NCBI GenBank assembly: GCA_045632525.1
Contig: JAZQWV010000046.1
Location: forward strand, 1-64,000
Source of the DNA: Fimenecus sp045632525
GTDB lineage: Bacteria > Bacillota > Clostridia > Oscillospirales > Acutalibacteraceae
DNA length: 64,000 nt
Direction of reading: 5' to 3'
A model generated the notes under the pieces. The model worked only from the letters and a program-made list of their open reading frames with translations, was not told the DNA's origin and searched no databases. The translations under genes and the position numbers were made by a program. Positions 53,588-60,784 of this stretch are shown in pieces (positions within the stretch are counted from its first letter, which is position 1; each line of letters opens with the position of its first letter).

Positions 53588-53651
53588 AGCGGTAATATTC
53601 ACGATAAAATTACCGATTATAGTTGATAATTACCGCTAAAAGCGGTATAAT
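53588..53651 (+). promoter_or_regulatory. Operator-promoter region of the Xre repressor
   Basis: Four related boxes occur: AGCGGTAAT (53588-53596), ATTACCGAT (53609-53617), ATTACCGCT (53629-53637) and AGCGGTAT (53641-53648). They form inverted repeats. The last pair sits inside the 17-bp spacer and -10 box of a strong plus-strand promoter, TTGATA (53623-53628) / TATAAT (53646-53651), so binding would block the SLOG gene. Confidence 0.8.
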
Positions 53652-53693
53652 GTAGTAGGATATTCAAACTAAAATCAGTAATATGCGATAAGG

Positions 53694-54182
53694 ATGTATA
53701 ACGTGTTAAAGATTTTTACTGTTGCATTTTTCGGTCACAGATATATAGATAATCCGTTAAAGGTGGAAGAATTGCTTGAAGAGCAGATAAGAAAACTTAT
53801 TAACGAAAAAGAATATGTTGATTTTATTGTTGGACGCAACGGCGAGTTTGACCAGTGCGTTTCGTCAGCGGTGCTTCGTGTACGAAAAAATTATAGGGAT
53901 GATAACAGCTCCCTTGTTTTGATACTACCGTACCCAACCGCCGAATACATTAACAACCATAATTATTATGAAGATTATTATAGTGACATTGAAATTTCGC
54001 ATGCAGCTTCAAAAGCGCACCCGAAATCTGCCATACAAATCCGCAACCGTGAGATGGTAGACAGAGCTGATTTGGTTATTTGCTATATTGAGCACAACGA
54101 GGGCGGTGCCTATAAAACCGTAAAATATGCTTCCGAGCAGAATAAACCCATAATCAATCTTGCTGATTGTGTTGACTATTGA
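53694..54182 (+). CDS. SLOG-domain protein (YpsA/DUF1273-like)
   Basis: About 160 residues. TVAFFGHRYID (about 9-19) opens the Rossmann-like SLOG fold. FIVGRNGEFDQCVSSAV (about 43-60), RNREMVDRADLVICYI (about 117-132) and GGAYKTVKYA (about 137-146) are its nucleotide-binding signatures. SLOG domains bind nucleotides and occur in DNA-uptake and defence systems. The start is unclear: the ATG at 53694 abuts the AAGG site, whereas a GTG at 53703 has ideal 9-nt spacing. It is the first gene behind the Xre-controlled promoter. Confidence 0.85.
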   Translation: MYNVLKIFTVAFFGHRYIDNPLKVEELLEEQIRKLINEKEYVDFIVGRNGEFDQCVSSAVLRVRKNYRDDNSSLVLILPYPTAEYINNHNYYEDYYSDIEISHAASKAHPKSAIQIRNREMVDRADLVICYIEHNEGGAYKTVKYASEQNKPIINLADCVDY

Positions 54183-54196
54183 AAAGGAGAAGAAAA

Positions 54197-54379
54197 ATGA
54201 AAGTTTTTAAATTTATAGTAGTAAGTATCTTGACTTTAATTACAATTCAAACCGCATATTTTGCTTTATTATATAAAGCCAATACAGCAACCGGGACTTT
54301 TCTTATATGTTTAGGGATAACACTATTTGTCGCTTGTGATGGCGGCTTGGAGAAGAAAAACGAATCGTCTTCTAAATAA
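54197..54379 (+). CDS. Small two-helix membrane protein, 60 residues
   Basis: ATG at 54197 follows AAAAGGAGAAG and begins 14 nt after the SLOG stop, so it is co-expressed. Two hydrophobic helices (about 4-26 and 31-48) and a charged tail (GLEKKNESSSK). No family is recognised; size and position suggest a partner of the SLOG protein. Confidence 0.65.
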   Translation: MKVFKFIVVSILTLITIQTAYFALLYKANTATGTFLICLGITLFVACDGGLEKKNESSSK

Positions 54380-54400
54380 CTTTCTTTTATTTACGGTTTG

Positions 54401-54540
54401 TGTTATAATGTTTTGTAGAAAACTGTCTACTTGACAGAGGGTGCGTTAGCTGTAAGTCCGTTTTATAGTACACTAACTATGCTAAAATTTAAATAATAGA
54501 TGGTGAAAGCCAAAATTGTTTAAATTATTAAAAGGAGAAT
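54401..54540 (+). promoter_or_regulatory. Extended -10 promoter and structured leader
   Basis: TGTTATAAT (54401-54409) is an extended -10 box. The 130-nt leader holds a GTAGA/TCTAC hairpin and a GTTAG/CTAAC stem before the AAAGGAG site at about 54532. No known riboswitch consensus was recognised. Confidence 0.45.
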
Positions 54541-54544
54541 TAAT

Positions 54545-54778
54545 ATGCCTGATATGAATGATTTTCATGCTTTTAAAAGCACAAGCGGCGGTGACGGAGG
54601 CGGTTCTAAAGGCGGCGGTGGTGGCAAATGGGACTTTGGCTGCGGCTGGGTTGTGATAGTAGTTGTCGCTTATATGCTAATACATTTTATTTTCAGTGGA
54701 GCTAGTTGGGATGCAATAGACACTCTTTTAGGACTTGGTTTTCTTGCATTTTTGTTTGCAAGATCGCTTTTTAGATAG
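54545..54778 (+). CDS. Small Gly-rich membrane protein, 77 residues
   Basis: ATG at 54545 with AAAGGAG upstream. A Gly-rich segment (about 14-30, GGDGGGSKGGGGG) precedes two hydrophobic helices (about 33-50 and 57-76). The flexible Gly-rich part plus two helices is a layout seen in small holin- or pore-like proteins, but no family is recognised. Confidence 0.65.
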   Translation: MPDMNDFHAFKSTSGGDGGGSKGGGGGKWDFGCGWVVIVVVAYMLIHFIFSGASWDAIDTLLGLGFLAFLFARSLFR

Positions 54779-54788
54779 GATTGACAAG

Positions 54789-54989
54789 ATGAATGTTTTT
54801 AATAAAGAAATATATGCAAAAAATCTACGCGAGTATTATATAAAAAATTATGGCGAAAATGAAGCGGATATATGGTATGAGCAACCGGCAGTTAATGTTT
54901 GGGTGTTCGAACGTGCTAGTAAGATTATCACACTTAAAAGTCATGTACTGACCGGTGAAGTAACAAAATTTGAAGAAGAAAAAGGTTGA
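54789..54989 (+). CDS. Small hypothetical protein, 66 residues
   Basis: ATG at 54789, with AGGA 8 nt upstream, lies 10 nt after the previous stop. A charged, Tyr-rich helical protein (YAKNLREYYIKNYGENEADIW). A longer frame from 54735 overlaps the upstream gene and is unlikely. No family is recognised. Confidence 0.6.
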   Translation: MNVFNKEIYAKNLREYYIKNYGENEADIWYEQPAVNVWVFERASKIITLKSHVLTGEVTKFEEEKG

Positions 54990-55031
54990 TTCAATATTTA
55001 ATTGTATTGTTGATTATTCAGGAGGTTTAAT

Positions 55032-55409
55032 ATGGGTGGTTATATAAAAAGAGATGCTGTGCAAAGATTTGAAACTATGGCTTTAAATACCAAGGTTAAT
55101 AAAGAAATCTTTGATGCTTTTAAAGACCATTGCAAGGAAATGGGGTATCCTATGAATGTTATGCTCGAAACATTCATGCAGCAATATGCGAATGGAAGAT
55201 TTAATTTAAACTCAGAAGATATCCTTAAATGGAAAAATGATGACTATGATGTTGAAACTTTGAACACAACATTTAACAAAGAAATTTATCTAAGCTTTAA
55301 ATCCAAATGTAAGGGTAATGGATATTTTGTAAAACATGTAATAATGGCATTTATGGAAAAGTTTGCAAGTAAGAATTTAATTTTGGAATATGTATGGTTT
55401 GAAAATTGA
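55032..55409 (+). CDS. Tandem ribbon-helix-helix-like protein
   Basis: 125 residues with two similar halves: LNTKVNKEIFDAFKDHCKEMG (about 18-38) and LNTTFNKEIYLSFKSKCKGNG (about 77-97), each followed by an amphipathic helix with Phe-Met-(Q/E)-x-(Y/F)-Ala. Each half matches an Arc/CopG-type strand-helix-helix unit, so one chain may form the dimer-like DNA-binding fold. AGGAGG precedes the ATG. It lies upstream of the nuclease-recombinase fusion and may regulate it. Confidence 0.72.
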   Translation: MGGYIKRDAVQRFETMALNTKVNKEIFDAFKDHCKEMGYPMNVMLETFMQQYANGRFNLNSEDILKWKNDDYDVETLNTTFNKEIYLSFKSKCKGNGYFVKHVIMAFMEKFASKNLILEYVWFEN

Positions 55410-55458
55410 AATTAAACATATTAATTAACATTGTCGTGCAATGAATGAGGTATAATTA

Positions 55459-56835
55459 ATGTTTTATGTATATAGATTCTTAGATAAAACTAAAAATGTT
55501 ATTTATGTAGGTAAATCAAAACAGGATTTAGAACAACGTTTTAGAGGACATTTGCATTTACCAGAAGAATGTTATGATCAAGTATATAAAATCGAATACA
55601 TAGAGTGCTCTACGGAATCGGATATGTCGATTAAAGAAATTTATTACATTAACAAGTATCGAAATACTAATTTTTTCTTTAATGTGCTGGATACTACCGA
55701 ATTGCCAACAAGTGTTACCTTCGATGATAAATGGAAGCAGTACAAAGGACCTTTGGGTTCTCATTTTCACAAATCAATTAATTATAAAAAAGGTTATACC
55801 AGTGAAAAAACGGTACGATACAACAAAGATGGCTCTATAGACAAACGAAAGACCAATAAAAAGAAAGGTGATTCTTCGTTTGTCGAAGGCTTTACAAGTG
55901 ATGAAGTTGATTTAATAATTAAGCAACTTATTAAAAATATTAATGAGGCAACAAATAATAATCAGGAACAGATTAGATTTAGAAATTTGATGATGTTTAT
56001 GTTAAGCATAAACCTACCTTTAAAAACAAATGATTTCTTAAATCTTAAGTACAAAGATTTGTTTGATAGTAAGGATAAATTAAAATCTGTTGAAATGAAG
56101 TTGAGTAGATTTTATAAAGACACTATCCTTAAAGTTCCCTTACGAAAAAATGTTCGTAAGATAATATTGGCGTATACCCAAAGATACAACATGTCTTACA
56201 GTGAAAATTCAGAAGATTATCTTTTTCTTTCGCGTGAACATCAAATTATTTCACCAATATCTTGGGGTCGAATCCTTTTAGACACATCCAAAGCAGCAGG
56301 GATTACTAAAAGCATTGGTGCAGAATCAATTCGAAAAACATATGGGATCAATGTATACACCCGTTCCGAAGACAAACTTAATGCATTGCTGTTCTTAGGG
56401 GAACTGTGGGGACACATTCGTGAAGCTCAGATAATACGTTATTTGAATCTTTCTGAAGATGAGATTGATTACAAGTATTATTTTGGCGAAGCCTATGCAA
56501 TCGGAAAGGTGAGTTTATCTAAAATCAAATGTTTAAAAAATAATGATGAATCTTCAAAAAAAGATTTGATTCCCGATACTCTTTCTAAGAAAAGATTTGC
56601 TCAAATCCCGAAAAAGACTATTAATCCATCTAAAAAAACTTCTAAAAAGAAACGGCAAGTATTCCCTGTCGAGAAAAAGGTAGAGATAATTAAGAAAAAT
56701 TTAAATGATAAAATCCTAATAAAAACGCTTGCAGAAGAGTATAAAATTTCAATGAATACAATATGTAATTGGATAACTTTATATAAGAAATACGGCGAGT
56801 CGGGTTTGGAAGATAGGCGTTACAAAAACGAATAA
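55459..56835 (+). CDS. GIY-YIG nuclease / tyrosine-recombinase-like / HTH triple fusion
   Basis: 458 residues. Residues 1-85 form a GIY-YIG nuclease with all key residues: YVY (3-5), YVG (16-18), Arg27, Glu60 (IKEIYY) and Asn75. Residues about 145-345 follow the tyrosine recombinase catalytic fold. The first catalytic Arg is Lys189 (LPLKTNDFL) and the His of H-x-x-R is Glu289 (ESIRKT), while Arg292, His319 (WGHIRE) and Tyr328 (IRYLN) remain. After a Lys-rich linker (about 375-402) an IS3/Tnp-type HTH (405-455, VEIIKKNLNDKILI, CNWITLYKKYG) ends the protein. I know of no described protein with this domain order. Its target may be the island itself or invading DNA. Confidence 0.82.
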   Translation: MFYVYRFLDKTKNVIYVGKSKQDLEQRFRGHLHLPEECYDQVYKIEYIECSTESDMSIKEIYYINKYRNTNFFFNVLDTTELPTSVTFDDKWKQYKGPLGSHFHKSINYKKGYTSEKTVRYNKDGSIDKRKTNKKKGDSSFVEGFTSDEVDLIIKQLIKNINEATNNNQEQIRFRNLMMFMLSINLPLKTNDFLNLKYKDLFDSKDKLKSVEMKLSRFYKDTILKVPLRKNVRKIILAYTQRYNMSYSENSEDYLFLSREHQIISPISWGRILLDTSKAAGITKSIGAESIRKTYGINVYTRSEDKLNALLFLGELWGHIREAQIIRYLNLSEDEIDYKYYFGEAYAIGKVSLSKIKCLKNNDESSKKDLIPDTLSKKRFAQIPKKTINPSKKTSKKKRQVFPVEKKVEIIKKNLNDKILIKTLAEEYKISMNTICNWITLYKKYGESGLEDRRYKNE

Positions 56836-56883
56836 TAGTTGCAAAACAAACAGTTATTTTCAAGGATGTGAAAAACAAGTTTT

Positions 56884-57636
56884 ATGACAGAATGGATATG
56901 GGATGGCGAAATGGATTGTGGTTGGGAAGATCTATCGTGCTTGCTAGTAAAGAAATGTGATAATTTTACTAAGACCTTATTAGAAACAACAAGTTTTTCG
57001 CCTATAGAAGAAAGCAAATCACTTATCACTGCGGAATGTATGCAAAGGTTCGAAAGTATTGTAAGCATCTTGGCAGAAGATATAAAAGGTGGTGTAGACT
57101 ACCAATATGAAGATTTATTTGAAGATTTCCCAAATGCTAAAAAACTTAATTGTTGGATTCTTCTCGGCTCATTAACCGAAACCACATTACAAATGTTTCT
57201 AGCTTTTTACATAGAAGATTATAAAAACACAAAATGGCAACAATGGGAAGATTTTAAGTTGGAGCAAGTACGCACCCCGATTATTGAATGTATCCAAAAA
57301 CTAGTCAACGATGGCATTCTGGAAGCGGCTCATGCACGGTCATTGAAAGATGCTATTAGAGATACTATTAAGTTGCATACCCGGGAACATGATGTTCAGA
57401 AAATAATGCTCGATGAATTGATTCAACTATTAAGCAAGTTGGAGTTATTCGATGAAGATGAACTCACATATTTAAAAGGAATCCAATCTAATAGAAACGG
57501 AATACACTCGTTCCAGAAAAGATCTATAGGGACGTGGAATGACTTACAATATAGTGTTCGTTTCTTTTGCTTCTTATTGGAGTGGGTGGTTTTCCATCTA
57601 CCTGATATACCTGATGAAGCGTACTATCAAGATTAA
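56884..57636 (+). CDS. Helical protein with HEPN-like C-terminus, unknown
   Basis: 250 residues, acidic and helical throughout. Near the C-terminus, IQSNRNGIHSFQKRS (about 200-214) contains Arg-Asn-x-x-His, similar to the R-N-x-H active-site pattern of HEPN RNases, and is followed by a hydrophobic helix (FFCFLLEWVVFHL). The rest matches nothing recognised. It lies 48 bp after the triple-fusion gene and may be its partner. The HEPN call is tentative. Confidence 0.6.
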   Translation: MTEWIWDGEMDCGWEDLSCLLVKKCDNFTKTLLETTSFSPIEESKSLITAECMQRFESIVSILAEDIKGGVDYQYEDLFEDFPNAKKLNCWILLGSLTETTLQMFLAFYIEDYKNTKWQQWEDFKLEQVRTPIIECIQKLVNDGILEAAHARSLKDAIRDTIKLHTREHDVQKIMLDELIQLLSKLELFDEDELTYLKGIQSNRNGIHSFQKRSIGTWNDLQYSVRFFCFLLEWVVFHLPDIPDEAYYQD

Positions 57637-57677
57637 ACCTTTATCAATCAAGATTTAAAACAACTAAGGAGAATAAT

Positions 57678-58508
57678 ATGGCAGTTAAAATAAGCAAATT
57701 ACTTTGTGCTATGTTGGCATTAATGATTTTTATGACCGCTTGTGGTAACACTAAAGAGCAAACTAAATGTGGATCGTGTGGCGAAAGCATTAGTGGCAAT
57801 GCGAAATTCTGCTCTAATTGTGGTGCCGGAATAGCCGTTGATAAAGAAGAAACTACTACTTCAGAGTCCTCTAACAGCGAGACTAAATGTACTCACACTT
57901 GGCTTGACGCTACATGCTCTTCGGCTAAAAAATGTGAATTGTGTGGAATTATTGAAGGCAACCCCCTTTCTCATAATTGGAGTGAAGCATCATGCACTTC
58001 ACCTAAAAAATGCACATTATGTGGACAAACAAGCGGCAAAGCAAAAGGACATCAATGGATGGATGCTACATACGAAAATCCCAAGTATTGTGTTATTTGT
58101 GGGGTCGAGTCTGGAGAACCTTTGGTAGATCCTAATTATGACAAATATATTATGGCAGCACATCTTTACCAAGCGGTAATTGATTCTGCCAAATTCCCAT
58201 CATCTGTTCGTATCGAACGAGCATATTATATTGGCGATCTTGGGCAAGGGTATCCTGCTGTTAGATTAGAGTGTGCTGCCGCCAATTCAATGGGTGGTAG
58301 TGGAATACTCTATGGTGTTGTTATACAATATCCGGCAGTGGGATATGAAGATGATCCGTATGCCGATCATATATATGCTTATGAAGACAAATATTGTTTT
58401 GAATGTAATATATATGATAATTGTCCGGTTCTAAATTATAATGGTTATGAAAAGTTAGATATTTCACGCATTGAAAGTGTACATGAAAACGATATTAATT
58501 TTAATTAA
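57678..58508 (+). CDS. Zinc-ribbon lipoprotein with repeated Cys motifs
   Basis: 276 residues. A lipoprotein signal peptide ends at the lipobox Thr-Ala-Cys (about 21-23), so it is exported and lipid anchored. A zinc ribbon follows (CGSCGESI ... FCSNCGAG). Then come three copies of a short unit of the form His-x-Trp-x-(E/D)-Ala-(T/S)-Cys-x4-Lys-x-Cys-x2-Cys-Gly. The C-terminal about 120 residues (from Tyr-Ile-Met-Ala-Ala) form an unassigned domain. AAGGAG precedes the ATG. Similar proteins are common in clostridial genomes without known function. Confidence 0.8.
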   Translation: MAVKISKLLCAMLALMIFMTACGNTKEQTKCGSCGESISGNAKFCSNCGAGIAVDKEETTTSESSNSETKCTHTWLDATCSSAKKCELCGIIEGNPLSHNWSEASCTSPKKCTLCGQTSGKAKGHQWMDATYENPKYCVICGVESGEPLVDPNYDKYIMAAHLYQAVIDSAKFPSSVRIERAYYIGDLGQGYPAVRLECAAANSMGGSGILYGVVIQYPAVGYEDDPYADHIYAYEDKYCFECNIYDNCPVLNYNGYEKLDISRIESVHENDINFN

Positions 58509-58661
58509 CTATATGATTTTCTAAGATTTTCAAATATCATTTTCTTCTTTTATAAATTAATAAATTGTTTAAAATTTCATATAACTCTTTACTGCTGTTA
58601 CATAACTCTACACAACTCTACGGGGTGAGGTTTGAGCAGTAAAAGAGTGGCAAAACCAGGG

Positions 58662-58690
58662 TTGACAAAGGGTTTTCCTCATGTTAAACT
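58662..58690 (+). promoter_or_regulatory. Promoter of the 58.7 kb leader RNA
   Basis: TTGACA (58662-58667), 17-bp spacer, TAAACT (58685-58690). Confidence 0.7.
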
Positions 58691-58696
58691 AATAAT

Positions 58697-58858
58697 GACC
58701 TATTTAAAATAAAGCAGGAGTGTTTTTAAAAGATAACGAAAATTGCAATGTTCCGAGAGGGTTAATTGCGCTTGTTTGTTATGCTTGGCTCCTGTGTATA
58801 GGGCAATGGCAAAAGGACTGCAAGTAAGCACTTACCTTTCGGGGTAGGTGCTTTTTTG
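58697..58858 (+). ncRNA. Structured leader or small RNA with intrinsic terminator
   Basis: A nested hairpin forms from CAGGAG (58715-58720), ATAAC (58733-58737) and GCAAT (58745-58749) pairing in order with ATTGC (58765-58769), GTTAT (58778-58782) and CTCCTG (58789-58794). The terminator AAGCACTTACC/GGTAGGTGCTT (58826-58853) plus T6 follows. No coding frame follows except a nine-codon ORF at 58942 behind AAGGAG. It may be a free small RNA of about 160 nt or an attenuator controlling the structured region downstream. Confidence 0.6.
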
Positions 58859-58970
58859 TTATCTTTTTGCCTTCTTTTTATGTTTTGTCCTCCGGTAAGT
58901 GACGGGGCCAAAATAAACACATAAAAGAAGGAGTATTCAAAATGATTGTATTTGACAACACGGGAAGTTA

Positions 58971-59830
58971 GTTGCACCAAAGGTTTGGTGCCGAGAGCTA
59001 CAGTCTGAGGTCTGCGACAGGCTGAGAATCACTGGCAGAAAGCCCTTGAAGTCGGGTTAGACTTCATCAGCCGATGCCCTAAGGCTGATTATCCGTATGA
59101 CCCGTAGGCGTGGTAATACGGAATTAAAGAGCTATCACTGTTCTGGCAACGGACAGGGTGATATATTAAATGGGCATCACGGAATGTAAGTGACCTATTA
59201 CGTTGCTCGGTTTTATGATTACCCGTAATTAATCAGAACCCACATTCACGCTGTGGTCCAAAATACGATAGTAGGAAAAGCCGTGATATACAAAGCCCGT
59301 CACGAAGGCAATGTGAATTTTAAAGTGCGGATAGCAGAGCCGTTACGAAACGAGGATTGTTCGACTGCGAACCTGCGTACACGGCAGACCGGATGGTATA
59401 GTGTAAAAAAACCACTTGTGCACAGTGGGCGAAGATGCAAAGTGCAATATACAGATATGCTTTCACTTATGGCAATCTGTGAACGAAAATAAGTGCATAA
59501 CGACGGCTTGGATTCAGCCATAAGTTATTGACGAAAATTATGGAATCCACGACGTTTGAGAGTTCCGTCGTAAAATAAAACTGCTCAAGCGGTGGTGCTA
59601 CCGTCCATTAAGGGAATTCTCCAGCCCTTATGGGAATTGCACACGAAGTTTCCGGGGTTTAATCGGTAATGAAAATCCCCGCCGAACGAGCCCTTAGTCT
59701 CGGCCAGGCTGAAATGCCTTGCACTCGGCGTAGCGTCAGTAAATAATACAAGGTTATTTACACTCTTGAACTACAAGAGAACACGCACGGAAAATCTATT
59801 AATCTTGCGTTAAAGTGTAAATAGATTAAG
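58971..59830 (+). ncRNA. Candidate giant structured non-coding RNA (about 860 nt)
   Basis: No credible gene lies here, yet short-range complementarity is dense. Helices seen: GCACCAA 58974 / 58985; ATCAGCC 59066 / 59083; CCGTAT 59093 / 59116; TATCAC 59133 / 59158; GTTCG 59359 / 59368; CCACT 59412 / 59424; ACGACGG 59500 / 59565, enclosing a 12-bp helix with one bulge (59509-59523 / 59538-59549); TAAGGG 59609 / 59625; CTCTTG 59763 / 59774. ACAGAT (59451-59456)/ATCTGT (59475-59480) and CACTTAT (59464-59470)/ATAAGTG (59489-59495) interlock as an H-type pseudoknot. Size and style resemble giant RNAs of mobile elements (GOLLD, ROOL), but I cannot assign it. Ends and strand are inferred. Confidence 0.62.
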
Positions 59831-59884
59831 CCAAGTACTAACCTTATTTTACAGCAGAATACCAGAACAGAACTTTCGCTTTGG

Positions 59885-60690
59885 GATGATTTATGACTGT
59901 CTCTTCGAGAGTGTATGATTTACTTTTCGAGAGCAAGTTGCACCTGCTAAACAAACCTTCGGCTCTCTGCAAGTTGTCATTCGTGGAATGAATGACAAGC
60001 TGCAGGAAGCCGAAGAGAATAACAAACAAACTACAAAGCAGGTGCTATGACTATCATTTCTATGATGATAAATGACTGTCCTTTTGAAATGATTTATGAC
60101 TCTCTTTTTGGGAGCCGAGCCGTTTCTATTGGACGAAGTCAGATAGAAACGGCTCGGAGACGTAGTCGGAGAGCCGAGATTAGCAGGGCATAATACCCCG
60201 CGTCAAAGAAGAATCAGTAAGAAATGAAGGTTCGTACACACCTTTGACAGTGGGTGTATTATGCCCTGCGTACTTTCATTTTAAGAGCCATATAGAGTAA
60301 TTATAGATTAATATTAGATTACATTTTACAATGACTTTAATTTGTATATGGCTCTTGTATGATTGATGATTTACTTTTCGAAATGATATATTACCTATCT
60401 TTTTGAAATGATATTTTGAAATTACTTTCATTCCCCTAAAAAAGGATTGTGCTGACCGTCCTTTCGAGATTACTTTCTTTTCGATATCATGTCAGCACAA
60501 TCTGCTGAAAGATTTTTATGCTTTACGTTTTGATATGATATATGACTTTCGTTTCGAAATGAGCAATGCGTTCCTATTTTCATTTTGAAATGCTTTATGA
60601 CTGTCATTTCGAAATGAGGGGGCAAAATTTTCGTCAACAGAATTATTTTCGTCATGAGAACCCCAAATATTTTATTGACGAAAATACATC
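59885..60690. repeat. Array of long perfect hairpins within ~24-bp degenerate repeats
   Basis: Stems with unrelated sequences: 59940-59948/60037-60045 (9 bp, enclosing 8-bp 59957/60008 and 9-bp 59974/59990 stems); 60115-60129/60143-60157 (15 bp); 60183-60196/60256-60269 (14 bp, enclosing 7 bp); 60283-60294/60345-60356 (12 bp); 60445-60456/60491-60502 (12 bp); 60627-60637/60675-60685 (11 bp). Between and inside them about ten copies of a unit near TATGACTGTCNTTTCGAAATGA recur (for example 59891, 60070, 60094, 60375, 60541, 60595). No ORF fits. They could be recombination sites, an origin or RNA structures. Confidence 0.75.
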
Positions 60691-60784
60691 TATTATTACT
60701 ATTCTCGTACACAGTTTTTCACGCAAGGCTCGGTCCCTATCCTTGCGTTGAAATAAAATTTTTAGAGAAAGGAGACGGTTTGCT

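Noticed and set aside
54410..54540. Riboswitch in the leader before 54545
   Set aside because: Two short stems are present but no consensus of a known riboswitch class could be recognised; kept only as a structured leader.
59253..59492. Open frame of 79 codons inside the structured region
   Set aside because: No ribosome site, no recognisable domain, and it runs across several perfect RNA helices; it is best explained as chance in a non-coding RNA.
58971..59830. Group II or group I intron
   Set aside because: No domain V-like 34-nt hairpin, no GUGYG-type 5' end, no reverse transcriptase or homing endonuclease frame, and no group I P7 core was recognised.
59885..60690. CRISPR array
   Set aside because: The repeats are degenerate and unevenly spaced, the intervening parts are palindromes rather than spacers, and no cas genes are nearby.
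60566..60751. Open frame of 61 codons in the hairpin array
   Set aside because: It crosses two perfect hairpins and several array repeats and has no ribosome site.
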